From contig JAJKFJ010020972.1 in assembly GCA_027382625.1 (NCBI GenBank), forward strand, positions 1-64,000: DNA of 64,000 bases, in the 5' to 3' direction. Made by a program: the position numbers and the translations under genes. Origin of the DNA: Tetmemena sp. SeJ-2015. Lineage: Eukaryota; Ciliophora; Spirotrichea; Sporadotrichida; Oxytrichidae. The notes beneath the pieces were generated by a model, which had not been told where the DNA came from, searched no databases, and saw only the letters and a program-made list of their open reading frames with translations. Shown in pieces: positions 48,931-60,531 of the stretch; position 1 is the stretch's first letter, and each line of letters starts with the position of its first letter.

Positions 48931-49723
48931 ATGACAACTATCACCGATAAGATTACTGAGGCTCTTCAAACACTCCAATGTTTTGATGATCCTTCAGGTA
49001 AATCCAAATCCTCAATCTGATATTCTTTAATAAAATATTTTAGAGTTCGGAGAATTATCGACACTCATTAGAAACGACCTCCTAGGATTCTCATTATAGC
49101 TAATACGAGTTTATTTAATGTTTGAAAATTTAGAGAGATTTGGATTAGACCCTCTTGAGTTGCAATAAGCATTTTTATGATTTATAAGTGGCTTATTTGA
49201 TTCTGCACATAGCAAAGGTGAAGGCAAACGAAGAAGAATTCGACATAATATACGAGCAGTCTTAACTCAAGCCTCAGTTCAAGAAGGCATTTTTCGATGT
49301 AAGCATAACCTGTCTGTTCATATTTATTTTTACCTACCAATATCATTCATCTATTGAACTCTTCTTAAATTTAACTTGTAATAGGCTGTATTCCCCCATG
49401 TGAATGAGATAAGGAGCATCTTGCAAGAGGAAAATGAGCGTAACATCAAGCATTTTAAGGACTTGGATTGGAAACTGAGTCTGGTCACTGGCTGCAGAGC
49501 TCGTTAGAAAATCCTGCTACCCAAGTACACACTGAAACTAGACATCCAAGAGGGCTGCTCTCTTGCTTCAACTCAGGAAGGGGCAAACAGCATCGAGGAC
49601 ACTGAGAGCTTTGTGATGGACAGCGACTACACAAATTTAAAGAGAATCTAAGAAGCCCTGGAGGACGCACTCAAGAGTATTGACACCACTTACTCAAAGA
49701 AGGTTTTCAAGTTCCTTAAATGA
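48931..49723 (+). CDS. COMM-domain protein (COMMD family)
   Basis: The C-terminal half reads FKDLDWKLSLVTGCRARQK then LLPKYTLKLDIQ, the COMM-domain signature (a Trp-containing strand and a P-x-Y-x-L-x-L strand). COMMD proteins form the Commander complex that works with retriever in endosomal recycling. The N-terminal helical part includes LSTLIRNDLLGFSLQLIRVY. GT-AG introns are at 48,998-49,043 and 49,299-49,384. After removing them one base remains out of phase; the frame changes near 49,168-49,180 (ELQ then KHFYDLQVAYLILHIAK), likely a base error or an unresolved tiny IES. The length of about 220 residues fits the family. The exact COMMD paralogue is not clear. Confidence 0.85.
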
Positions 49724-50207
49724 AGAAGAAGTAGGGCAGTTTGGAAGAATATCAAAGCAGGCACTACTAGAATTTATTCCGACTGGCAATCAAATTTTAT
49801 CTATCATTACGATTATTCCATCGAATTAAACTTCAACTCCAAAAGCTGAAATTTACAAAAATCCCTAGATTCTCTTCGAATATATTAAAGTTGGTAGGAA
49901 ATTATAAGTTTAAGGGGGTCTTCTTGATTTATAATTAAAATACTACCGTTCTCTCGAATCAATCCCATCTACAACCATCCATCATTCCCTATTTTTAAGT
50001 AAATTACCTCATGATAACTTATTTGTTGCTTTAGATCGCTCTAAGATTTCTCTAAACCTAAATTTGAATAAACCCTTCTCAGAAGAAGACTAAATTGACT
50101 CACAGTCATTCCATTACTCATTCCACTATTTAAATACCTATAAACTATAATAATTGCCCAGGCAGCCATTCTCACCCACATTAATTAAAAAAGAATATAT
50201 CACACTA
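49724..50207. other. AT-rich intergenic region
   Basis: About 480 bp with no supported coding frame or repeat, between COMMD and the membrane-protein gene on the same strand. Confidence 0.5.
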
Positions 50208-51211
50208 ATGAGTCAATCCTCAACATAAAGCATAGCAATTTTCATTCCAGTCGCTGTAGCCCTCGTCATAGTCATGACCTTGATTTCATTTACTAAGTTT
50301 AAATGTGCTTTATTGGATGATAGGCAAATGCGTCAGCAGAAAGTAAAAGCAGAGAGACTTGAAGTATTCACTGATGCGGAAATAAAACGGCCTCGTTGTG
50401 ACGAAGGGCATAAGGTACCTTGTGCCCAAAGAGACATGAATATCTAATTAATAACATTCTGGATCACTTTAATTTCTCAACTAGTACTGAGGATAAGTAG
50501 CTAGTTGATGGGCTCGATGGAATGCCAGAAAAACAGCTGCCTCACATCTCTATCAATAAAGAGCTCACTCCCAATCAGTTGAGTTTTAACGTCTCGATTA
50601 ACAAGTCAAGGAGGAGAGTGGGAGAGGAGAATGAGGGTTCGGTGGGTGCAGCACCAACTTTTTATAATCAGACCTGCATATCCATCTTCAACTATATTAG
50701 GAATCTCCCTTCAAGCACGCAACTCTACTTCGAGGAAAGACCCATCGAGGAAGATTTTGACAACACACATGATGGTGAGGGAGACTTCTTGTAGACACAC
50801 CCTCACCAAATTTTTGTGCCTGTGATTCAGCGTCACGGTCTCACTCTCTACCACCCGACAGGTGCACCGTCTAACAAAAAAATCAACACTTAAATTTAAG
50901 ATTTGCCTATTACTCCTCTTCAGAAAAAGCTTAGCAATGGTAAGGGCTTCTTCTACACAGACTTAAACGAGGGAGAACTAATGCTACCTAGAGAAGAGGT
51001 TGTTGCAGAAGAGGAGGAGGCTGATGATAATTTAGAGACAGATAGAGTGCTCCTAAATCAGGAGGAGGATGCGCTATACCTAGATGACATAAAATATATT
51101 AGAAAAGATGTTAAGAGCAAGGAAGACTCAAATGAGAATAATCAATTACACATTCATGATCCCAAGAATCTAGATGGATCTCGTAAGTTGCATTTATAGA
51201 ATATAAAATGA
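50208..51211 (+). CDS. Single-pass membrane protein of unknown family
   Basis: From the Met at 50,208 a short polar leader precedes one hydrophobic helix (IAIFIPVAVALVIVMTLISF), then a basic stretch with a few Cys. After a one-base shift near 50,410 the frame continues YLINNILDHFNF, PEKQLPHISINKELTPNQLS, VIQRHGLTLYHPTGAPSN, and an acidic C-terminal region (EEVVAEEEEADDN). It ends at TGA 51,209-51,211. The family is not recognised. The helix near the N-terminus with no clear signal cleavage site suggests a type II or signal-anchor protein. The frame shift could be a homopolymer error (CCCAAA) or a tiny IES. Confidence 0.6.
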
Positions 51212-51754
51212 GAGAGTATAACGATTATTCCTATAGTTTAATTCAAGCATCAGCAAAACTCACAAGATGGGAACTAATTGGGCAGCTTTAACAGCAAAGG
51301 AACAGCTCTACCTATGCATCCAGAGCCCATAAAGATTTGAGAGCCCAACAATTCCTCAAATTTAGCACTAATTATAGACATATAAAAGCATATGTAAGAC
51401 CAATTAATTAAATTTACCTGAGTCTCTCAATTATTTTATAGAAGCAAATAGAAATATAGCTATTCATCATCAAGTCTCAAGAAAATAATTTTCAACACAC
51501 AATAATTTCACTATGGATTCAACTAATTCTCAAAAAACATTATTCATTCTAAGGTTTCCTTGAGCTCACTTTTAGAGTTCAGAGCCTTCTAATTAACTTA
51601 TTCAAACCAACAACAACTGTATATCTATATTGAATTTTCTATTTTATAATATATTTTGATACTTTATATAAATGACTGGAAAGTTAAAAATGTGTTTTAA
51701 TTAAGTACTACTCCTTAAGGAATATCGATCGCCAATCCATATAGGTGACTAATT
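51212..51754. other. AT-rich intergenic region between convergent genes
   Basis: About 540 bp. The first ~150 bp are weakly open on the plus strand, but nothing is recognisable. Confidence 0.45.
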
Positions 51755-53465
51755 TCATCTTCTCTTGTTGAAGCTCGGCTTGCCTCCTTTGCCCTTGAAG
51801 CCTGCCTTAGAGTCTCTCTTCTTATCGAAGCCTTTATTGCTCCTGTTGTTGTTATTGTTGTTTTGCTTCTAGATGTACTTTTTAACACCTCTCTTAAACA
51901 CTGAGTTATCAAATAAAACTCAATCATTAAATCTATAAGGAGTTGTCCATCTCAGCCTGGTCCTCATAATCTGTCTAGCCGCGTCCTCTCTTTCCACCAC
52001 CGATTATATTCTCCAGGTCCCTCAAGTCGTCGAACTAGTCCAGTCTTTCTTGCAAACATTCAAAATAGATTTATCAGTTTAAGATAAGCAAGTGCTGCTT
52101 CTCCATCTGCTTGAACTGCTTAGCCTCCTTCTTGGAGAAACTAATACGCTTGAAGTTTTCCTGCTCAAGCTGCTCCATAGTCTCCATCTGTCGCACATAC
52201 TGTGACTTCTTGTTGGTGATACCTCCCAAATGGATCTCCTCTGGCATTAAATGCAAAGAGTTTATGATGATTATGGAAAGCATTTCATATACTTCACGCC
52301 TCAACTAGTCAACATAGTCCGACTTGGCCATCTTGCGCTTTGACTGCTAATCATTGTGATCCTTTCTCTTGCTCTCCTTGTCTTGGAAGTACACTGGATT
52401 CAACTTTGAAGCTTTGTACACTTGGTTGTCGCCTTTACCCTTTCTCTTATCACCATCCTCCTCATCTTCCTCTGAGTCGTCATCCGAGTTGGCTCTCACT
52501 CTATCTACTTCTTCCTCGTCATCTGAGTTCTCCTCCTCATCATCTCCAACCATGGTCAAGTCTCTCAGGTTATCCAGATTGGGTCTGTACTGTAGTGGGT
52601 TGTCTCCCTCCTACTACTACCCACTCTCTCCATTTTCAACCACGCCTGCCTCAATATCTCCCTAGGCCTCTGAGATAGCAGCAGTACGGAGCATCTTATC
52701 GACCTGGTACTGCAGTTTCTAGTCCAGAGGGCGAAGCTTTTCAAGCAGAGTTTTTAAGTGCAGCAGTCTGTCCACGACTGGGTGATTCTCGATGTTAGGC
52801 TCTCCCTCCAACTTCAGAAGAAGGTAGACTGAAAGGAACTGGCAGTATTGAGAAAGCAGATTGTACTTTACTATAAAAGAGCAAGTAAAAGTGGGTAAAC
52901 TTCATCTCAAGGTAAGTCATTCCGTGCTTGGTCTCAATTTCTTGATTCTTGTGATCCTGGATCTTTGCTACGAGAGGCTTGAGCTTGTTATTGAGAGTGT
53001 CTACGGTCTGAATGAATTCCTCAAGAAGCTTATTAAGCTCTGGCGAGTCCTTGGCGATGATTTAATTGATCTCTTTGTCTCCTATTAAATGAGATTCACC
53101 ATCACTCTCTTCTTCCTCATCATCTTGGTCAGATTGGCTTCCGGACTCCTCATCCTCAGAATCTTCATTATGGTTTCCATTCATGCCTTTATGTAGATGG
53201 CTTTCTGAGTTGCTATCACTCTATTGTGACTCATCGAACTCCTCCAGTGAAGTAATCTCCTCATCTTCCTCCTCACTTTCTTCAACTATTTTCTACTATT
53301 TCCTAAAATATTGATTACTTGCTTTGAAATATTGTACTTCTTGAGATCAAATGAGTCTAGCTTCCCGAACTTATTTTCATTCTTCTTGAGTTCAAATGAG
53401 TCCAGCTTCCCAAACTTATTTCCATTCTTCTAGTTTTATCCATTCTTCTATTACTTCTGTGAGTT
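51755..53465 (-). CDS. Neuroguidin/LCP5 (Sas10/Utp3 family), small-subunit processome factor
   Basis: LCP5 binds the U3 snoRNP and is needed for 18S rRNA processing in the nucleolus. The Sas10/Utp3/C1D domain is at 52,690-53,050: KDSPELNKLLEEFIQTVDTL, MTYLEMKFTHFYLLFYS, then HPVVDRLLHLKTLLEKL and RPLDQKLQYQVDKML. The LCP5-specific C-terminal part is KLNPVYFQDKESKRK, YVDQLRREVYEML, EEIHLGG and ENFKRISFSKKEAKQFKQME. It ends in an Asn-run and a KGKGGKPSFNKRR basic tail. Acidic Ser/Asp tracts lie before and after the domain. The N-terminus holds two tandem copies of a 14-residue unit (NKFGKLDSFELKKN). IESs lie at 51,903 and 52,052; a frame change near 53,300 is unresolved. The start is uncertain, and a CAG acceptor near 53,465 suggests an upstream exon. 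Confidence 0.9.
51903..51939. other. IES, 37 bp, pointer GAGTT (AACTC on coding strand)
   Basis: GAGTT lies at 51,903-51,907 and 51,940-51,944. Excision joins YEDQAEMDN to SVFKRGVKKYIQKQ, linking the LCP5 body with its basic tail. Unexcised, the protein would stop at a TGA within the insert. Confidence 0.9.
52052..52087. other. IES, 36 bp, pointer GCAA (TTGC on coding strand)
   Basis: GCAA lies at 52,052-52,055 and 52,088-52,091. Excision joins KQMEKQHL to QERLDQFDDLRDLE, keeping the frame and removing an in-frame TGA. Confidence 0.9.
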
Positions 53466-54173
53466 TAATTAAAATAAACATATAGTGTATGCCTAAGTAT
53501 ATAATAGTTTGCAGATTGCTTTCCCATTTAGTTTTACCTTTTCGCTAACATTACTTTTTATAAGCCCTATTGCAATTATAAAATAGTCCTCTTATTTATG
53601 CAAAAATAATATACTCTGCTATTTATTAGCACCCTCTCTCCTATGATTATTAGAGAATGAATTAGGTGAGAATTAGAAAGAGAAAAGTTAAATAAATATA
53701 GACGAGCTGATTGTTTGATAGTAAGTAGATCAGAGCTTGTTTTAACTTTTATTGCAAACTCAAACTCAAAATAAAAGTCTGAATTTACTTACCCACTTTT
53801 TATATGTTCGACTGGCAATATATTATTTTATTTCATTCGTAGATTTATTCTTTGATCTTAATGGCTTTAATCTCATACATACAAATACAACCACTTCTAA
53901 TACTACTATATAAACAGCTCTAACTGTCCAATCACCCTCATCCTCTCATCTGCCCGAGAGATTAAAAGAGGGGATTGAAACTCTCTGCTTACTACTTATA
54001 TTAGGGTCAACACTCAGTCTTCACCCAAGTCTGTGCCTTCCATTCAGTCAGTCCATCAGGCTTATTTAAAGTAAAGAAATGCAAAAATGCGAATGGATTT
54101 ATTGTTGTGAGTTAGATAATTATCAGAATTAAGGTCGCGTTCTTTATAAGAACGGGGTTCACCTCAGGCGAGC
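53466..54173. other. AT-rich intergenic region
   Basis: About 700 bp between two minus-strand genes. No coding frame or recognisable element. Confidence 0.5.
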
Positions 54174-56710
54174 CACTCGTCCCTCAGAGCCTCAAATGAT
54201 GATATACGAAGTCTTGGATCCACCTCCAAGAATTTACTTTCACCTTAATATAGAAAGACTAAGATTTCGATATCTTGAATTTCCTGAGTAGGGTTTTCAT
54301 TTAAGGCGTCCAGGAGCCAAACTTATCTACTTTCTTGAGTCTCTTTTCCACACACTCCTGAATCTCCTCAGGGTCATCATAGCAAACTCAATTTAGCAAT
54401 AGATATATATCATAAGGGAAGAACTTAATCTTCTTTTGGCCTCTGGTCATGAGTAGGTACATGAGATACCTACACTCCAGCAGTCCACGTTTTCACCATA
54501 GTTTTGAGAGGATGAAAGCTCAGGATGCCGAGAATTGTTCTTCGCCAGTCTTGCCAAACATAGTTGGTTAATAAACCAGTAAAATAAGGAAATTCTTTCA
54601 GCTTATCAAATATTGAGTTTACTTTTCCGAGGCTTCGTGTTTGAACTCTAAGGCAGCGTTAAAATCAATGATTTTGAGAGTTTTAAGATCCTCCGTGACA
54701 TAAACATTGCCTGGCTTTATGTCTCTGTGGCAAATTTAGTGTCTATGAATATAGTTAATGCCCTCTAGCAACTGCCTCATTAGCCCTTTGATGGTTTCTT
54801 CAGAGTTATAGTGAATGATTTGTTGTGAATCTGCTTTTGAGAGTTCGGCTTCTTCCTCGTCGTCTGGAAGGGTGGACTTGAGTTATTTTATGAAGGATGC
54901 GAGGTTATAGCCCTTGCCTGCATATTCCATCACAATGAACATATTTTCTCGAGCCACGTTATAGAAGATGTCATACACCTTCATAATGTTTACATGCCCT
55001 TCCCCGAGGCCATCTGAGAGAAATATATTACAGTTTATGATTAATCTAGCATGTGAAATTCCTTGAGGGCAATGTTATAGAGCTCCTAATCTGGCACTTT
55101 CATGATCTTAACTGCGTATTCGGTTTAAACTGCTCCCAGAGATTTGCATATCTTCACATAAGAAGAGCAACCCTAAATAAAAATTAATCATTCACTCCTT
55201 ATCTAAAGCCATTTTGGCTTCTTCAGACGGCATTTATTTTCTTAATTATATTGAGAAAATTATCGAAAGCCTTTAATTCTTATAATAGCGATTATTTAGC
55301 CTCTGGTGGTTTATTTCAGAGTTTATAAAAACTGTGCTTTTTTAAAGATATCGAAAATGTTCGACAACACTTAAGTATTTCTTCCTATAAAGATGGTGTT
55401 AACTTACCTCGCCTAGGAACATGTCATCTTAGATCTCAAATTAATCCTCGAAAGCAAGTGCCTCTGGCAAGTTATTCAGTGGTTCCGAGCTTTTCTCAAA
55501 TTGTACAAGTTAATTCTTTGAGTCGGTGGAGACTTCGCTGTCGCTCTTGGGCAGTTAGGGAGTTAGCACGGCCACAGGAACTCTTTAGGAACTCCTCCTG
55601 CGGATTGCAGTCACATCATCCATCAACTTTATTTGCAAATCAAAGCTCAAAAATATAATGAGCTATTATTTCAAAGTCCTATTTGAGGAGCTGAACCTCA
55701 TCCTCGCATTCAAAATCCACTTCTTCCTCATTCTTAGTGGATTTAGCGATGTTTTGATTGATTGGCTGCTTCACTACGATTTATGGGGGCACTTGGGGTT
55801 TCGCGAGTTCCTCAATTTAAATGGAGATTCGATGTTTTTTGCCAGTTCGCACTTCGGTCTTCATCTTCTTCATGGGCCCACCCACATTTATCTCTGCATC
55901 CTCACTTATATCAAACCCTAACCTCTAAATAAGTGGTGGGCAAGAATAATTTGTAAAAGTCTCTGCTATGATGGCACATCAAATTGTGTCTATTGATGCT
56001 ACAGGAAGGGTAGTATGTTGCTTCGACCTTGAAGATTTTTTGAACACCTCACAGGTGTTCCGTTCCCAGATTTTTTTAATTTAAATGCGTCATAAATATT
56101 CTTAGATTGAGGGCCTTCAACTTCTGACGGATCTTACACATTGAAATTCTAACTATGTATTTAAAAGTTGATCTCTTCGGTGTTTTAAGTAGTCAGTTGC
56201 ATTATGATCTCTTTTGCCCCACAAGTCATTATAGTTATTAAAATGAATGTAAATCTAATTCAAGAATGATTATCGCTTATATTAAGGGGGAGGATGAGCG
56301 GAATCGCTGAGCTGAATTCCATCTCTAGATCTCTTTAATTCTATAAATCGTCTTCATCCTAATCAAATTGATATATAATATTGGTATACAGATCTTCATC
56401 CATTCCTGCAGATGAGGAATGACCATCAGCTTTGTGTGAGATCTGGCCAGTGGCTCCATTTACTCCCCTTTGTTTTCTTATATCTGAGTTTGGTGAGATC
56501 TGACTATTTCTCTGAGAGTGGAACAAATAAAAATCATCTATAATTAACGAGTGATGTGACATATTGCTGCTCTTGACGCTAAAAGACTTTTCACTTAGAA
56601 CTGACTGAGGTCCATTCCCCCACTGCGTGAGTCTGGTCTGCCCGCCATCAGTGGTTGCGCTTTGGAGTTACTAAACCTGCCCTGAGAAGCGAGGCCTTTG
56701 GATAACCAAT
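54174..56710 (-). CDS. Ser/Thr protein kinase with DFN in place of DFG
   Basis: The kinase domain has LGE-GCSSYVKICKSLG as glycine loop (split by a 235-bp GT-AG intron, 55,173-55,407). The lysine motif AVKIMKV, the hinge MFIVMEYAGKGYN, the catalytic loop CHRDIKPGN and IIDFNAALEFK (DFN) follow. Next come ENVDCWSVG and a final FLEVDPRLRISSFEALRDEW before TGA 54,174-54,176. HRD, Lys and Asp are kept, so it is probably active. An IES at 55,012 lies in the alphaC-beta4 region. The polar N-terminus includes SDSEVSTDSKNQLVQ and DEDLYTNIIYQFDQDEDD. Frame breaks near 54,250, 54,380 (an unexplained in-frame TGA), 54,480, 54,600, 55,650 and 55,930-56,320 remain. The start was not determined. Confidence 0.82.
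55012..55043. other. IES, 32 bp, pointer ATCT (AGAT on coding strand)
   Basis: ATCT lies at 55,012-55,015 and 55,044-55,047. Excision joins ALKEFHMLD to GLGEGHVNIMKVYDI, restoring the kinase helix C to beta-4 linkage. Confidence 0.9.
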
Positions 56711-57567
56711 GAGTCTAAACGTCAATGTTTGATTAAAATGTTTCCTTTATTCGGATAAATTATATAATTAAAGCTCCCAAAATACTACTCCTCTCCCTCT
56801 TCCTAAAGTGTTCTATAACATAGAAACTTATAGTAAAACCAATGCCTATCCTGAGCTAAACTTAGGAATGCAAGAAGGTAATTTTACAAAAGAAGCTAGA
56901 GAATATATTTGAAATTATGGGTGAAGTATTTCCTAAGAATGATAAGTCTCTAATATATTAGGGTAAGTCCATGCGATATTTACTGTAGCAGAATGAGATC
57001 TATTTTTAAAATTGCTCCGATATATGAAGTGATCATCTTCATAACTCACTTCAAAACCAGGAATTTAAGTAAATTTAGCTTATACACGTTCACCAAGCGA
57101 TCCCTTAATATAAACAAATGTTTTGAATAATGCAATTTTTAATATAGGGTTATTGCCTTAAATTAGGAAATCCCTTGATTTTTTTAAGGAAAGCTTGACA
57201 AATTATATTGAGCTTATAATTTTACCTGCAATTATACCTCTCAGCATCCACAAGAGATGCGTTTTTCAATATCGCTTTATCTTCGAAGCCACTCTAATCT
57301 AATTTTAATAAAAGTTCAATTAAAAATTTAATCGTAAGGGCGTAACTGAGTCAAGTTAAAAATGAGAAGACCCATGAGTTAAGAAAAAATGAATGAGAGA
57401 AATGAAATAGAGTTTGGTGATCTGGAGGGCATAGAGAGGGAGATTTTTATTATAGGTAGCTGTGCATCAACTACTTACCTTTGCATCTGTTCTGGAGAGT
57501 CAGTCTATTTTAAGACGAGGTTAGCTTTCTCCCGATCGTAGGGACGTCAAACGATGATGGTAATCAA
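56711..57567. other. Mostly non-coding; possible short plus-strand coding fragment
   Basis: On the plus strand at about 56,830-56,920 a frame reads YSKTNAYPELNLGMQEG, ending at a TGA, opposite in strand to the flanking genes. It could be a stray coding segment or chance. The rest is AT-rich with no feature. Confidence 0.3.
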
Positions 57568-58046
57568 TACAAATCTTTACTAAGGATGAATTAATAATGC
57601 ATTGCTTTAAATATTGATTGGTTAGTGGACTTCTTCTTCTGGTTGCAGCTTCCGCCAATCGAGAGGAGACTTCTGCGCTGAAGTAGCTTGAGCTAATACC
57701 CGAATGCAGCCTGCCCCGATTCGCCTCCTTCTGCATTTTTAGACTTTAAAAAGATTTATGCAATATTTATTATTTGAGACGAATCGATATCGTCTGGGCT
57801 CGCATTGATATCAGCATTAAAGTGCTTGATGGTCTCCTCGTCGCCTCGCTTTGGCGAGCCCTGTCCTGAGTCTGTCTCTTGCACGCTAGTCAGAGCTGTT
57901 GCGCTCATTCGCAATGTAGGAGTTAGATGTTCTCGTGGCCTCGAGAGGCAGTTAAAGTTTTCGACGCTGAGCAGAAAGCTATTCCTTTCCGGTTCTCTCG
58001 CTTCTAATCCTTGATTTACATTCGTATCACTTCTATTGCTTTCCAT
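57568..58046 (-). CDS. Ser/Asn-rich N-terminal segment, perhaps of the downstream kinase
   Basis: An open frame from the Met at 58,044-58,046 gives a polar protein (SLLSVENFNCLSRPREH-like, then TDSGQGSPKRGDEETIK). It stays open to a TGA at about 57,568; another frame (MQKEANRGRLHSGISSS) is also open in its second half. The base composition is richer in G and C than the flanks, suggesting real coding sequence. No domain is recognised. As the next coding on the same strand is the kinase N-terminus at 56.7 kb, it may be its first exon/MDS. Confidence 0.45.
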
Positions 58047-59149
58047 GTTATTAACTAATCACAAATATTCCAACAATAAGAGGAAATTAAGCTCAGTCTA
58101 TTTTTATAAAACTCTTCAATGAATGAATTTATCCCTTTTCTTATTTGTTATGGCAATAATAGTTATATTATCGTGGTCGGTAAGGAATTATAAGTATAAA
58201 TCACAGATCAAAGGCAGTGAGATAGCCTGGTTAAAATCCAAAATAATGAAGGGTTTTCACTCCGAGACTTACTCTTAATGCTCTCTGACAGCTTTTCCAC
58301 AAAGACAAGCCACTACAAAACAAATAAAAATCTAATTAAACTTCATTTTTCTCCTTCTCACTTTGTTTTCAAATCATAACCATAAAAGTAAAAAATTATA
58401 TATTTAGACTTCGAATAAAGGTAAGTTTGATTTATATTCTTTTTAAAATATTACATAGACAGTAATTGGTTTCTTAAATCAGTACACTAAGTGCTGGTTT
58501 TTGAAATTGATAATTAATTTTACATTCCTAATATTACTTTACTTTTTAAAATAAGCCAAGGCATCGAGTGCTTATTGACAATTCTATCTCTCTAAAAAGC
58601 AATTAAGATTATTGATAGAATTTTACTAGAGATCTTCTTGATGGGAATGCTTTTTGAGAATCCTACTGAATTTAAATGGAGACATAACTATAGTTTGCGA
58701 TGATGAGTACTAAATTAAGATTTTGGGATAATTATAATTAATAAAATCAGCGTAGTTTCCTAAATGAATAGAGAGGACTTAGAAATCATACAAGCTTAAT
58801 TTTATAATAAAGTTTTAAATATATTAAAAAAGATTATTCAATAATTTAAAGTAATTTTTAAATAAATTTGTCACAAATTCTCCTATTTAATTTATGAATT
58901 AAATGCATCAAGTTGAAAATACAAAAGAAATAAGAATTTTTTATGGTAATCCTTAATTTATTAATTTAAACAAAGCTTACCTTACAAAAAAGTACGCTAA
59001 AACTTTAAAATGTCATTTATAGTATATTTCTAAGGTGACTCCTTTAAAATTCTTGCTTATTTTCATTTTCCAACTCTCACTATACCACACTGCAACTTTT
59101 CATTTAAATTTGCAACCATATCTGATCTTGATTATTTAGAGGTCGAAAG
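58047..59149. other. AT-rich intergenic region
   Basis: About 1.1 kb of AT-rich DNA between divergent genes, with nothing supportable in it. Confidence 0.5.
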
Positions 59150-60531
59150 ATGGCTAAAATAATACTAAAAGGCCTATTACTGTCTCTAATCGTGCTGCTT
59201 GAGATCTTCCTCCAAAGCAGTATGCTATTTACACTAGTAGGACTCTGCTTCTGGGTACTGATGCTCATAGTTTTCACTAGCCCTCTATGGATTCCTCTAG
59301 CAATACTCTGGTGTCCTGCAGGCCTCCTAATCTTCCTGATCTTCAAATATACTCACGTAAGTTCCCTCCTCCAAACACGAAAACATTTTCATGAATAATC
59401 ACCTTGTACAAATATTGATTTCGTATTTAGGCAGGCGAAAAGGTGTACGATTTGAGTGAGAGGATTTTCTACTATATGACTTACAATGTGACCTGGTGTA
59501 GGAAACTAGTGTGGCAATCTGTCTACAATCTATTCTCCTGGTAAGAATAGCACAGAAGTTATTCATCATTTCAGGTACATGAGAAATGACACAAAGTTGA
59601 CAAGTTTTAACTGTGGCTATGCTATCTTAACTCAAACTGGAGAGACTATCAAGTTAACAGCAAAGCAAGACAGAAGAAACTAGTTCCAGTTTTAACTTTA
59701 CCACTACGCTGCACTTAGTAAGAGAAACTTAAAAATCTAACATTCTAACCAGGTGTGAGAAATCAAGAGAAACTGAATGACCTCAGAATTTATAGTAATT
59801 ACTTTTCCATTTTAAATCTTGGATGTTGGGTGTGGAAGAGGTGGCGGACTTGCCTTTCTGTCAAGATATTACGATCCAAGTGAGGCTGTTGGTTTGGACT
59901 TCAGTCACTAAAGCATTAAATTCTGTAATGAAAGATTCTAAGAAGAAGAGAATCTCACTTTCACAAGGGTAATAACTAATTTATAAGAGATTAACCTTAA
60001 CTCAATCCATTATAGGGAGATGTAGAGAAAATCCATAAAATAAAGAGCTTGAAGGAAAGCAGCTTTGATCTAGCACTTTGCATTGAGACATTCCACTGCC
60101 TTTCTAACCCGTAAAAGGCTCTTAAGAACTTAAAAAAGAATATCGAATAGCATAGTGGGTAGATTGTCATTGTTGATATCTCACAATTAGTTTGAATGCT
60201 TAAGCAATTTCATTTAATCTTTGAGAAGAAAGACTCTGAAAAGACAGAGTAATTGTTCTCAGATGCTGGATACAAGATTGTAAAGAGAGAACTACTGACT
60301 TTCAATATCAAGCATGCCATGAACTTGGACAAGCCAAGATTAGAGAGACTGATTTAATCCATTTCGGAGAATTAATACGTAGTTAGAATCCTTAGAAACT
60401 TCTTGGCTTCAGCTGAGGACTCAAAGACTTTCAGAGAACTTGGAAAAACGAAGGACTATATCTAAATCTTCATTATGTTGTAGCAATATTAAAATTTACT
60501 ATATCTGTTACGTTCTTCGTCCAATAATTGA
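59150..60531 (+). CDS. Membrane-anchored SAM-dependent methyltransferase
   Basis: Two hydrophobic segments at residues ~5-55 precede a class I methyltransferase domain. Motif I is ILDVGCGRGGGLAFLSRYY, motif II ends in EAVGLDFS, and the later strands are SFDLALCIETFHCL and GQIVIVDIS. The substrate is unknown; membrane anchoring suggests a lipid or quinone-like acceptor. GT-AG introns lie at 59,357-59,430, 59,541-59,574, 59,718-59,752 and 59,969-60,015. IESs lie at 59,787 and 60,184. Subtracting all six leaves 1,143 nt, 380 residues plus TGA, so the model is arithmetically exact. The second IES carries an in-frame TGA and would look like a premature stop. Confidence 0.93.
59787..59814. other. 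IES, 28 bp, pointer AAT
   Basis: AAT lies at 59,787-59,789 and 59,815-59,817. Removal joins NDLR to ILDVGCGRGG, placing motif I of the methyltransferase in frame. Confidence 0.92.
60184..60204. other. IES, 21 bp, pointer CAATT
   Basis: CAATT lies at 60,184-60,188 and 60,205-60,209. The 21-bp insert keeps phase but contains a TGA. Excision joins IVIVDISQ to FHLIFEKKDSEK. Confidence 0.9.

Noticed and set aside
52340..52678. Pro/Ser-rich plus-strand 112-residue protein
   Set aside because: It is antisense to the acidic linker of LCP5.
60193..60198. UGA recoded as an amino acid, as in some ciliates
   Set aside because: UGA ends many genes at the expected length, and most in-frame TGAs examined lie inside a repeat-flanked insert.
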